13,296 bases of DNA from an uncultured Clostridia bacterium. Its GTDB lineage: Bacteria; Bacillota; Clostridia; TANB77; CAG-508. The number at the start of each line of letters is the position of its first letter. Position 1 is the first letter of the stretch. The translations under genes were made by a program, and so were the position numbers. The DNA lies in NCBI GenBank assembly GCA_934149115.1, contig CAKPDW010000040.1, positions 1 to 13,296 of the forward strand, written 5' to 3'. The notes below the pieces were generated by a model. The model had not been told where the DNA came from. It saw only the letters and a program-made list of their open reading frames with translations, and made no database searches. Of the stretch, positions 1 through 7,451 are shown piece by piece.

Positions 1-66
1 AACGGGGCTCAAACCCGCGACCTTCGCGTTGGCAACGCGACGCTCTATCAACTGAGCTATTCCCGC
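1..66 (-). tRNA. tRNA-Gly (anticodon GCC), 3' end cut by window edge
   Basis: Read on the minus strand, positions 66 to 1 give the first 66 nt of a tRNA. They hold the acceptor 5' strand GCGGGAA, D stem GCTC/GAGC, a five-pair anticodon stem with loop TTGCCAA (anticodon GCC, glycine), a five-base variable loop, and T stem GCGGG/CCCGT. The last 10 nt, including the 3' acceptor strand, lie outside the window. The D loop reads AGTTGATA and the T loop TTTGAGC. The usual G19 is therefore A and the usual C56 is U, a matched change that keeps a Watson-Crick elbow pair. Identity as a glycine tRNA is secure from the anticodon and the overall match to bacterial tRNA-Gly. Confidence 0.95.
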
Positions 67-82
67 AAAACAAAGCATAACT

Positions 83-111
83 ATAATAGCAAAAAAATTG
101 AGTGTTGTCAA
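83..111 (-). promoter_or_regulatory. Promoter of tRNA-Gly
   Basis: On the minus strand there is a perfect -35 box TTGACA (111-106), a 17-bp spacer and a -10 box TATTAT (88-83). Transcription would start near position 76, about 10 nt before the tRNA 5' end, as expected for a tRNA gene. The site lies just downstream of the dacF stop codon. No hairpin terminator is visible between dacF and this promoter, so dacF read-through into the tRNA is possible. Confidence 0.7.
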
Positions 112-130
112 GTGCTATGGTGTTCTTTTT

Positions 131-1348
131 TTATGCTTTGTAAAAAGCTTTGTAATTTTTTATAAAGAAGTAGAAGTATTCAATTGGTTGTTTTTTATTA
201 ATATATGCTGTTGAATAAATATTAGTACTAAAAATTTTATTATTTTCTATATAAAAATCTATTGTTGCTATTTCTTGGTTTTCATAGATTGGTGCGGTTA
301 GTTGTTTTTCTGATATTGTTGTTGAGATTGAATCTTTTTGTTCTTTTTTTATTGGATAGTATGTTGGAAAGTTATTGTCTAATTTTGTGGTGATTTGTGT
401 TGATATTTTATCAATTTGTAGAAATGGGAGAATACATTTTTGATATTCATCGTATTTGGAATTTATTAATTCGGCTAAGTTTATGGCTTCATAATTAGTA
501 AAGGCATAGTTGATTAATTTGATTGAATCTGTTGTTCTTATTTTTTTTGTGTCTGCTCCTAGAACTACTACGATAATGTCTAGGTTGCTTTCTTTGGCTG
601 ATGTTATAAGGCATCTGCCTGCTTGACTGGTGAATCCTGTTTTTATTCCGTATACTGAGGGTATTGTTCCTAATAGTTCGTTTGTGTTATGTATGTTTTT
701 TGGTGTTGAATTTATTGTGACTGTATGATATTTAGTACCAACTATTTGGAGAAATTGTGGATTGTTTAATGCGTAATCGCTTAATCGCGCGAAGTCATAT
801 ACTGTTGTGTAGTGTTCTGGATTGTCTAGGCCATGTGGTGTTACAAAGTGTGTTGATTCTAGTGATAGTGATTTTGCTTTTTCGTTCATAAGGTTGGCAA
901 AATTTTCTACTGAACCTGAACAGTGTTCTGCTAATGCTACTGCGGTGTCATTTCCGGAGCATAACATTAGTCCGTATAGTAAATCGTTTACTGTTATGAG
1001 GTCATTTGTTGAAAGTCCTAGACGAGAACCTCCTGTTGTTGCAGAGTGGCTGGATATGGTTACTGTGTCGTTTAAGTTGCAATTTTCTAGTATTAGAATA
1101 CATGTCATGATTTTTGTTGTTGATGCCATTGCACATTGTTCATATATATTTTTTTCATATAAAATTGTTTTTGAATTTCTTTCATATATAATTGCTCTTT
1201 TTGAATATATTTCAAAATTTATGTCTGATGTATTTGTGTTTGTGATTGCTGTGTCATCTGTTTCTTCAATGAAGTCGTCTGCAAAGGATGTGGTTGAGAA
1301 ACATATAAAAAATATAAGAATTATAGTAAAGGTTTTTATTGATTTCAT
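131..1348 (-). CDS. dacF: D-alanyl-D-alanine carboxypeptidase (DacF/PBP5 type)
   Basis: This 405-residue secreted penicillin-binding protein removes the terminal D-Ala from peptidoglycan pentapeptides, which limits cross-linking. A signal peptide (about residues 1-23, ending SFA) is followed by a serine peptidase S11 domain. All three catalytic motifs are present: SxxK as STTK at 76-79 with nucleophile S76, SGN at 131-133, and KTG at 236-238. The region after about residue 285 fits the C-terminal beta domain of the PBP5 family. The end (EYFYFFIKNYKAFYKA) is aromatic and basic, and could be an amphipathic membrane anchor. Length is usual for DacF-type enzymes. The start is supported by AGGAG six bases upstream (1355-1359). 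The gene is divergent from the surface-protein gene and has its own promoter at 1461-1489. DacF is preferred over DacA/DacB only on general resemblance. Confidence 0.93.
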   Translation of the reverse strand: MKSIKTFTIILIFFICFSTTSFADDFIEETDDTAITNTNTSDINFEIYSKRAIIYERNSKTILYEKNIYEQCAMASTTKIMTCILILENCNLNDTVTISSHSATTGGSRLGLSTNDLITVNDLLYGLMLCSGNDTAVALAEHCSGSVENFANLMNEKAKSLSLESTHFVTPHGLDNPEHYTTVYDFARLSDYALNNPQFLQIVGTKYHTVTINSTPKNIHNTNELLGTIPSVYGIKTGFTSQAGRCLITSAKESNLDIIVVVLGADTKKIRTTDSIKLINYAFTNYEAINLAELINSKYDEYQKCILPFLQIDKISTQITTKLDNNFPTYYPIKKEQKDSISTTISEKQLTAPIYENQEIATIDFYIENNKIFSTNIYSTAYINKKQPIEYFYFFIKNYKAFYKA

Positions 1349-1409
1349 TTTTAACTCCTATAATATAAAAATAATAATGTATGGAAATTTGTTTGGTGAA
1401 TTTCTGTGC

Positions 1410-1451
1410 ACGAACAATGACGTGGAGATATTGCAAATGATTTTTGTTCGT
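1410..1451 (-). promoter_or_regulatory. Hairpin-forming inverted repeat in the dacF leader
   Basis: An 8-bp perfect inverted repeat (ACGAACAA at 1410-1417, TTGTTCGT at 1444-1451) with a 26-nt loop lies just downstream of the predicted dacF transcription start (about 1454). In the roughly 105-nt dacF leader RNA it would fold into a 5'-terminal stem-loop. It could stabilise the transcript or be an operator. No T-run follows, so it is not a terminator. The function is unknown. Confidence 0.4.
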
Positions 1452-1460
1452 ATAGAATAA

Positions 1461-1489
1461 ATTATGCTAGGAAATGGTTAATATGACAA
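1461..1489 (-). promoter_or_regulatory. dacF promoter, overlapping the divergent promoter
   Basis: On the minus strand the -35 box is TTGTCA (1489-1484, 5 of 6 consensus), the spacer is 17 bp, and the -10 box is CATAAT (1466-1461, 5 of 6). The predicted start is near 1454. Its -35 box occupies the same bases as the -35 box of the plus-strand promoter at 1483-1511. Confidence 0.6.
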
Positions 1490-1511
1490 TAAAAATTAAT
1501 AAAAATATAAT
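1483..1511 (+). promoter_or_regulatory. Surface-protein promoter P1 (distal)
   Basis: The -35 box is ATGACA (1483-1488, 5 of 6), the spacer is 17 bp, and the -10 box is a perfect TATAAT (1506-1511). Transcription would begin near 1518, leaving a leader of about 147 nt before the start codon at 1665. Five bases of the -35 box are shared with the dacF -35 box on the other strand. No recognised riboswitch was found in the leader. Confidence 0.6.
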
Positions 1512-1578
1512 ATAAATGTAATATTGGCTGAAAGCACTGGCATGACTGGACTTTATTTGAAAATTACAAAAACTTGGA

Positions 1579-1606
1579 TTGACAAAAAATATAGAAAAGA
1601 TAAAAT
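1579..1606 (+). promoter_or_regulatory. Surface-protein promoter P2 (proximal)
   Basis: A perfect TTGACA (1579-1584), a 16-bp spacer and TAAAAT (1601-1606, 5 of 6) would start RNA near 1613, about 50 nt before the start codon. Its position inside the longest open frame argues that the upstream ATG at 1524 is not the main start. Confidence 0.6.
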
Positions 1607-1652
1607 AAAGTTATATTATAGAATAATTAGGGGTATTTTGCCTAAAAGTGAT

Positions 1653-1660
1653 AGGAGAGG
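1653..1660 (+). promoter_or_regulatory. Ribosome binding site that fixes the surface-protein start
   Basis: AGGAGAGG lies four bases before the ATG at 1665, and a signal peptide begins exactly there. The upstream in-frame ATG at 1524 has no comparable site and would bury the signal peptide behind 47 charged residues. Confidence 0.75.
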
Positions 1661-1664
1661 GAAT

Positions 1665-4600
1665 ATGAGAGTTCAAAATTTTAAAAAGATGATTGCGGTA
1701 ATTTGCATTATTGCGCTAATATTGCCAATATCTTCAGAGGTCTTGGCTAAGATTACTGAAACTGCTAAAGATACTGAACAGACTTTTGGAATTGAATTAC
1801 TGCATGAGAGTAAATTACTGGCAGATGATAATAAAAATGTTAGTTTCGCCTATAGGGTTGATACTAGAAACTTTTATAGAGTATATGCTGGTAATAAAGA
1901 TTATGAAACTACGGTTATTTGTTTGAACAAAGATGGTAAGTTTCCACAGGAAAAAAATGATACTGGGGAAGTGAATACTGGTAGTTTTAAAAGCCTTGGA
2001 GAGGCTACTGCTGATACTTTAAAACAATCTTATGCTAATATTGATGCAGATAGAGCTAAACAAGTTTTATGGGTAATGAATAATGCAGTTCTTCCTGAGG
2101 ATTCAAAAAATCTTAAGGAGATCAAATTAAGTAAGATTTATGATAGTTTGATAAAGTCTACTGCTTCAACTGAGAGTCCTGTAACTCTTGAGCAGATTAA
2201 GAATTATTTAACTGAGGATGATTTAGTTTTTGCTTATCAATGTGCTGTATGGCAGGCTACAAATTATTCTAAGGTAGAAAATTCTGATTCTGCTGAGATT
2301 GTAAAAAATGCTGTATATTTTGGAAATTCTACAGGGGAAGATAATGCATGGGATGCGTTGGAAGGTAATGACAGATGGGGATATGAAGGCAAAAAGGAAA
2401 TATATATTAAAGAAATGGTTAAGTATTATATAAATCATTTTAATGGCACGGAAAATATTATTCCTTCATCTTCTGATACTGGTGTTGATCCTAAAATTAC
2501 TACTCCAACTTCAAAAACTTATGAGGTTGACGGAAATAAATTATATATAGGACCTTTTAAGATTGAGGCTTCAGAGAGTGGAAAATCCACTAAAGATTAT
2601 GCAGTTGGTTTTACTTTTAAAGATAAAGATGGAAAAGAAGTAACAACAGATATGGGAACAACAGGATATTTATTGACTACAACTAATGATTCAAAGGGAA
2701 CTTTATTATCTCCAACTAAAGCAAGTCTTGAAGGAAAAGAGTTTTATTTTGCACTTCCTTTAAACACTCAGATTAGAACAATTGATATTAAATTAACAAC
2801 ATCTAATATTAATTCTGATACTAAGGGTACTGTTTGGACTGCAACAGGAGAAAATATGCAACCATTATTATCTGTTGATAGAACAGAAACTCCTGGTGAA
2901 AATGTAAATGCGTCATATACTTTTGATACTCATGTTACAAAAAATTATGATGTTGCTTTAAGAAAATATATTGCAATGGTTTATAGAAAAAATGCATCTG
3001 GTAAATGGACTATTGTGTATGATGGAAATAAAAATAATAGAGTACCTGTTGTTCATACACCAACTGATAATAATCCGGTTAATCAACAATATTATTATCA
3101 TCCTAAAAATCCAATTGAAGTTCAAGTAGGGGATAGAGTTGTATATGGATTGAGACTTTATAATGAAGGTGAGGACACTGTTAGAATAAAACAGGTGACT
3201 GATTATATTCCTCCTTCAGGTTTAAGTTTTGTTGATGGAACTGCTAATGAGTTGGCCTATGCTGGTGCAGTTAACAAGGAATGTACACAGGCTAATAATA
3301 CTATTTCATATAAAAAAGCTAATGGATATTTGTATGAGTTAGCTAAAGGACAAAAATCTGGTACTATTCATATTGAATTTGAGGTTACTGAGAAAGCTAA
3401 AGGTAAAGTTGTTACTAATATTGCTGAAATAACTGAAATGACTGATACTGCTGATAATCCTTTATCAAATGATATTGATTCAGTACCTGCTAATGTTAAG
3501 TTACCAACTACTGAAGATGAATGGCAAAAATATAATGGGAAAAACAATGATGCTGATTTGACTAAAAATGATTATTATTATAAGGGACAAGAGGATGATG
3601 ATGATTTTGAAAAAATAATTGTTCCTGATGAAGAGAAAATAGATTTAGCTTTGAGAAAATCAATTGAGACTGTAAATGGAGAGGCAAAGAATAGAGCTAA
3701 ACAACCTGATACTTCTCCTTTGACTGATAATGATGATAAAACAACAACATCAAATTTCTCAGATATAAAAACTCCTGTTTCTGTGAAGGTTGGAGATGTT
3801 GTGGTATATACAATAAGAGTATTTAATGAAGGAACTCAAGATGGATATGCAAGCCAGATTACAGATTATATTCCAGAAGGTTTAGGTTTTATTGAAGGCT
3901 GTGACATAAATAAATATTGGAAGTTGCCTGCAAATGGTGGTTTCACTACTGCTAAGTTGAGTTCAATAACAAATGGGTTAGATAATATTTCTTTGGCTGA
4001 TTTTAAGAGTAGTTCAACTGTTAAGTCACAAGATGATGTAAAAAATGTTAATATTATAAAAGGTAAAGTTGCTATTACTACTGATAAATTGGCAACTGGT
4101 GATGAAAATAAATTGAAGGCTTTTGATGCAACTACTAAAACTTTAGATATTCATTCTGTTCAAGTTGCTTGTATAGTTTTGGATGAGGCTAAGGCTGATC
4201 AGTCTTTAAGAAACATTGCTGCAATAACTGAGTATAAGAATGAGAAACAGGAAACTGTTACTCCTGACATTGATTCAGATTCTAATAATGATTTAACAAA
4301 TTTTGATGAGAATAATCATCAAGATGATGAGGATTATGAAAAATTAGTTGTAAAAGAAACTGCTTATGATTTGGCTTTAAAGAAATATGTTTCTGGTTTA
4401 AGTGATGCTTCTAATAATAAAAAAGATATTTCTGGTGAGCAAAAGAGAGAGTTGAAAGTTACTAGTGTTGATGCTCTTGAGAAAAGACAAGATTCAAAAG
4501 AAAAATTAGATGCAACTTATTCTTTTGGAACTGATAAGGCAACAAATCCTGTTAAAGTAAGCAAGGGTGATTATGTAACATATACAATTAGAGTTTATAA

Positions 4601-6335
4601 TGAAGGTGCTACAGATGCTGTAGTTGGAGAAATTTTTGATACTACACCAACTGGTTTAGAATTTTTAGCAAATAGTGCTATTAATAAAAAATATGGTTGG
4701 ACTCAAAAGAAAAATGAAACTACTGCTGGTTGGCAAAAGAGTGATGGTTTAGCTTCATCATATTTTGCAAAGACTGTTTTACCTGCATTTGATGCAAGCA
4801 AAAAAGGCGATACTCCAAGTTTTGATGAAAATACTGGAATTGGTATTGATATGGGTATTAGCTATGTTGAATTAAAGATTGAATTTAAAGTAACTACAGA
4901 TGAAGCAAAAACTATTAAGAATCTTGCTGAAATTACAGAAGATGACGGAGATGATAATGATTCAACTCCTGATAATAAAGATGAAAAAGAGGATGATGAG
5001 GATTTTGATGTAATTATTCCTCAGAAATTCGATTTAGCTTTACGTAAATTTATTACTCAGATTGACAATAATGAAGTAAAAGATAGAATTCCTCAAGTTA
5101 ATACTACTCCATTGGATGACGGAAAAAATACTACTGCAGAATATAATCATACAAAAGAACCTAAAATTGTTGTAAAAGATAATATTGTAACTTATACAAT
5201 TAGAGTTTATAATGAGGGAACAATTGATGGTTATGCAGAGGAGATTACTGATGATTTACCAGAGGGAATAACTTTCTTACCTAATAATGATACTAACAAA
5301 GAGTATGGTTGGGTAATGATTGATAAAGATGGTAATGAGACAGATGATGTTAAAAATGCTGTTAAGATTAAAACTAAATATGGTTCAAAAGATAATGGAA
5401 AAGAAATAACTGGAAAGCCTGATGATTATAGTAAAGAAAAATATCCTTATTATAAATCAAATTCTAATATTATTTTGGCTTATGATAAATCTACTATGAA
5501 GTCTGGACCTGATTATATAGATGTTAAGGTTGTTTTTGAAGTTACTCAGGATAATGTTACTGCTGGAAGTAAGGTTATAATTAATACTGCTGAGATTTCA
5601 AAAGATGCTGATTCTGATGGAAATGAGGTTACTGATATTGATTCTATACCAGGTGATGGTAAAGAGGGCGATGATGATATTGATAAAGAATATATTGTTC
5701 TAAAATATTTTGATTTATCTTTATTGAAATATGTAAGTAAAGTCCAAGTTACAGAAGATGGTGTTACTAAGGAGACTGAGACAAAATATGATGGTACTGA
5801 AAATCCAGAACCTGTTGTAAAGGTTGAATTGAATAAGAAAAAATTAAGCAAAACTACTGTTAAATATGTGTATTCAATTAAGATTACTAATGAAGGTGAG
5901 ATTGAAGGATATGCAAAAGAGATAAAGGATAGAATACCTGATGGTTTGGAATTCTTTGCTGAGGATAACACTCAATATAATTGGAAGGTTGATCAAGCTG
6001 GTATTGTTACAACAGATTATTTGAAGAATACTTTATTAAAACCTGGTGAAAGTGCTATTGTTCCAATAGTACTTAGATGGAAAAATTCTGAAAAGAATTT
6101 AGGTCAAAAAGTAAATGTGGCTGAAATTAGCAAGGATTATAATGATTATAGAGTTCCTGATATTGATTCTATTCCTAATAATAATGTTGATGGTGAAGAT
6201 GATCAAGATTTAGCAATTGTTGTATTATCAATTAGTACTGGTTCTGTACCAATGTATATTGCTTTGATTACAACGATAATGGCTATTTTAGGAACAGGTT
6301 TCTATTTGATATATAAATATGTTGTAAAGAAATAA
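1665..6335 (+). CDS. Large surface protein: thioester domain plus five isopeptide-type repeats
   Basis: This is a 1556-residue cell-surface protein and probable adhesin. Residues 1-28 form a signal peptide (basic start, hydrophobic core, VLA cleavage site). Residues of about 57-260 resemble a TQXA-type thioester domain, with C86 in VICLNKDG and Q192 in YQCAVW, a variant of TQxAIW. In known proteins such a Cys and Gln form an internal thioester that binds host surfaces covalently. A beta-rich segment (about 275-425) follows. Five repeats then start at 428, 659, 901, 1122 and 1349. Each has a Lys in an (A/S)L(R/K/L)K motif (434, 665, 907, 1128, 1355), an NEG motif, and an Asn near its end (585, 850, 1086, 1307, 1484), the pattern expected for Lys-Asn isopeptide domains. 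Linkers between repeats are rich in Asp and Glu. Residues of about 1527-1550 form a membrane helix followed by KYVVKK. There is no LPXTG, only SISTG at 1522-1526 just before the helix. The start at 1665 rests on the signal peptide, RBS and promoter. The architecture is clear; thioester and isopeptide chemistry are inference. Confidence 0.88.
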   Translation: MRVQNFKKMIAVICIIALILPISSEVLAKITETAKDTEQTFGIELLHESKLLADDNKNVSFAYRVDTRNFYRVYAGNKDYETTVICLNKDGKFPQEKNDTGEVNTGSFKSLGEATADTLKQSYANIDADRAKQVLWVMNNAVLPEDSKNLKEIKLSKIYDSLIKSTASTESPVTLEQIKNYLTEDDLVFAYQCAVWQATNYSKVENSDSAEIVKNAVYFGNSTGEDNAWDALEGNDRWGYEGKKEIYIKEMVKYYINHFNGTENIIPSSSDTGVDPKITTPTSKTYEVDGNKLYIGPFKIEASESGKSTKDYAVGFTFKDKDGKEVTTDMGTTGYLLTTTNDSKGTLLSPTKASLEGKEFYFALPLNTQIRTIDIKLTTSNINSDTKGTVWTATGENMQPLLSVDRTETPGENVNASYTFDTHVTKNYDVALRKYIAMVYRKNASGKWTIVYDGNKNNRVPVVHTPTDNNPVNQQYYYHPKNPIEVQVGDRVVYGLRLYNEGEDTVRIKQVTDYIPPSGLSFVDGTANELAYAGAVNKECTQANNTISYKKANGYLYELAKGQKSGTIHIEFEVTEKAKGKVVTNIAEITEMTDTADNPLSNDIDSVPANVKLPTTEDEWQKYNGKNNDADLTKNDYYYKGQEDDDDFEKIIVPDEEKIDLALRKSIETVNGEAKNRAKQPDTSPLTDNDDKTTTSNFSDIKTPVSVKVGDVVVYTIRVFNEGTQDGYASQITDYIPEGLGFIEGCDINKYWKLPANGGFTTAKLSSITNGLDNISLADFKSSSTVKSQDDVKNVNIIKGKVAITTDKLATGDENKLKAFDATTKTLDIHSVQVACIVLDEAKADQSLRNIAAITEYKNEKQETVTPDIDSDSNNDLTNFDENNHQDDEDYEKLVVKETAYDLALKKYVSGLSDASNNKKDISGEQKRELKVTSVDALEKRQDSKEKLDATYSFGTDKATNPVKVSKGDYVTYTIRVYNEGATDAVVGEIFDTTPTGLEFLANSAINKKYGWTQKKNETTAGWQKSDGLASSYFAKTVLPAFDASKKGDTPSFDENTGIGIDMGISYVELKIEFKVTTDEAKTIKNLAEITEDDGDDNDSTPDNKDEKEDDEDFDVIIPQKFDLALRKFITQIDNNEVKDRIPQVNTTPLDDGKNTTAEYNHTKEPKIVVKDNIVTYTIRVYNEGTIDGYAEEITDDLPEGITFLPNNDTNKEYGWVMIDKDGNETDDVKNAVKIKTKYGSKDNGKEITGKPDDYSKEKYPYYKSNSNIILAYDKSTMKSGPDYIDVKVVFEVTQDNVTAGSKVIINTAEISKDADSDGNEVTDIDSIPGDGKEGDDDIDKEYIVLKYFDLSLLKYVSKVQVTEDGVTKETETKYDGTENPEPVVKVELNKKKLSKTTVKYVYSIKITNEGEIEGYAKEIKDRIPDGLEFFAEDNTQYNWKVDQAGIVTTDYLKNTLLKPGESAIVPIVLRWKNSEKNLGQKVNVAEISKDYNDYRVPDIDSIPNNNVDGEDDQDLAIVVLSISTGSVPMYIALITTIMAILGTGFYLIYKYVVKK
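2946..6218 (+). repeat. Five tandem protein-domain repeats within the surface protein
   Basis: Units begin at nucleotides 2946, 3639, 4365, 5028 and 5709 and are about 220-240 codons long, except the shorter last one. They share four landmarks: (Y/I/F)D(V/L)(A/S)L(R/K/L)K at the start, (R/K)(L/V/I)(Y/F/T)NEG in the first half, a D..(P) motif (such as TDYIP) soon after, and N(I/L/T/V)A(E/A)I(T/S) near the end. An acidic DIDS-like linker follows. The units are clearly diverged, so this looks like ancient domain duplication and not a recent slippage array. Confidence 0.85.
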
Positions 6336-6358
6336 GTTATTAATTATAGCTAATATGA

Positions 6359-6404
6359 AAAAAATGAGGTAGAAGGATTTAAAAATTTTTCTACCTCATT
6401 TTTT
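6359..6404. terminator. Bidirectional terminator between surface protein and porB
   Basis: A 16-bp perfect stem (6359-6374 with 6389-6404) encloses a 14-nt loop. The GAGGTAGAA core is flanked by a run of A on the left and a run of T on the right, so it works as an intrinsic terminator in both directions. It lies 23 bp after the surface-protein stop codon. Confidence 0.85.
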
Positions 6405-6440
6405 ATAAAAATATTTTAGTTACTTTCTATAATATAAAAG

Positions 6441-6477
6441 TAACAATGCATAGCAAATTTTATGCATTGTTATTTTT
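6441..6477. terminator. Second hairpin terminator, downstream of porB
   Basis: A 12-bp perfect stem (TAACAATGCATA at 6441-6452 with 6461-6472) and an 8-nt loop are followed by five T on the plus strand. On the minus strand the stem is followed by C then four T. It begins 20 nt beyond the porB stop and is the first terminator the por operon transcript meets; the hairpin at 6359-6404 backs it up. Confidence 0.7.
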
Positions 6478-6491
6478 ATATGATTTTGTTA

Positions 6492-7451
6492 TTAATTTTG
6501 TTTTTTGTTTGTCATTTCTTCTAGGTCAAGTAGTTCTTGCCAACGTCTGTCTACTTCTGCTTGAAATTCTTGAATCATCCATTCGTTACCTGGTTTAAAC
6601 ATGTGTTTAAATCTTTTTTGTGGTCTTAAAAATTCTTCAATTGGTAATTTTTTAGCAGGTTTGTATGTGATATGATATTTTCCATTTACTACTTCATATA
6701 ATGGCCAGTAGCATGTGTCTGCTGCTAATTTGTTGATTTGCATTAAATCTTCTGTGTTATAGCCCCAACCACGTGGACATGGTGCCATGACATTTAAAAA
6801 TGCTGGACCTTCTGTATATATTGCTTTTTCTGATTTTTCATATAAGTCTTTGAAGTTTGTCATTGCTAATGTTTGTGCAACATAAGGAAGGTGATGACCA
6901 ACCATTATTTTTGTTAAATCTTTTCTATTTTGCATTTTTCCTGGAATTACTTTTCCAGCCGGTGATGTTGTTGTGTCTGCAAATTTTGGCGTTGCTGATG
7001 AACGTTGTATTCCTGTATTCATATATGCTCCGTTGTCGTAACATACATATACCATGTCGTGTCCTCTTTCCATTGCTCCTGATAAACTTTGTAGACCAAT
7101 ATCGTATGTTCCACCGTCTCCACCGAATGCGATGAATTTTGTGTCTTTGTCTTTTGGTAATTTTCCTTGTTTTTTCATTGATTGGTATGCTGCTTCGGCT
7201 CCTGAGATAGTTGCTCCTGCACATTCAAATGCTGTGTGTATAAATGAATCTGTCCATGCTGTATATGGGTAGATGAAAGTAGATACTTCCATACATCCTG
7301 TTGCATTTGCGATTACTGCATGATCTTCTGGTTTTAATGCTCTTAATACCATTCTCGCTACACCAGGTGCTCCACAACCTGCGCACATCCTGTGTCCTGA
7401 TGTTAGTCTAGAAGGTTTTGTTGCCATTATTTCTTTTAAATTGTATGCCAT
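6492..7451 (-). CDS. porB: Pyruvate:ferredoxin oxidoreductase, beta subunit (TPP-binding)
   Basis: At 319 residues this is the thiamine-diphosphate-binding subunit of the four-subunit enzyme that converts pyruvate, CoA and oxidised ferredoxin to acetyl-CoA, CO2 and reduced ferredoxin in the cytoplasm. The TPP motif begins GDGG at 111-114 and continues through YDNGAYMNTG around 138-147. Four cysteines fit the proximal [4Fe-4S] cluster: C23 and C26 in CAGCG, C53 in ATGC, and C225 in CPRGW. The WPLYEVVNGKY...FLRPQKRFKH tail is typical of pyruvate-specific PorB. Its ATG overlaps the porA stop by one base (TAATG), which suggests translational coupling, and the ribosome binding site (AAGGGGGG) lies inside the porA end. 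It is the last gene of the operon. Confidence 0.95.
   Translation of the reverse strand: MAYNLKEIMATKPSRLTSGHRMCAGCGAPGVARMVLRALKPEDHAVIANATGCMEVSTFIYPYTAWTDSFIHTAFECAGATISGAEAAYQSMKKQGKLPKDKDTKFIAFGGDGGTYDIGLQSLSGAMERGHDMVYVCYDNGAYMNTGIQRSSATPKFADTTTSPAGKVIPGKMQNRKDLTKIMVGHHLPYVAQTLAMTNFKDLYEKSEKAIYTEGPAFLNVMAPCPRGWGYNTEDLMQINKLAADTCYWPLYEVVNGKYHITYKPAKKLPIEEFLRPQKRFKHMFKPGNEWMIQEFQAEVDRRWQELLDLEEMTNKKQN

Noticed and set aside
1410..1451. LexA (SOS) box
   Set aside because: The CGAAC and GTTCG half-sites are present but about 30 bp apart, whereas a Gram-positive LexA box has a 4-bp spacer.
822..1460. 212-codon open frame on the plus strand opposite dacF
   Set aside because: It lies antisense to a gene with all three catalytic motifs, has no ribosome binding site and shows no family features.
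1518..1664. Riboswitch in the surface-protein leader
   Set aside because: No conserved riboswitch core was recognisable, and a second promoter occupies much of the leader.
5546..5971. 141-codon minus-strand frame inside the surface-protein gene
   Set aside because: It is a by-product of the repeat codon pattern, with no start signals and low-complexity Ser-rich translation.
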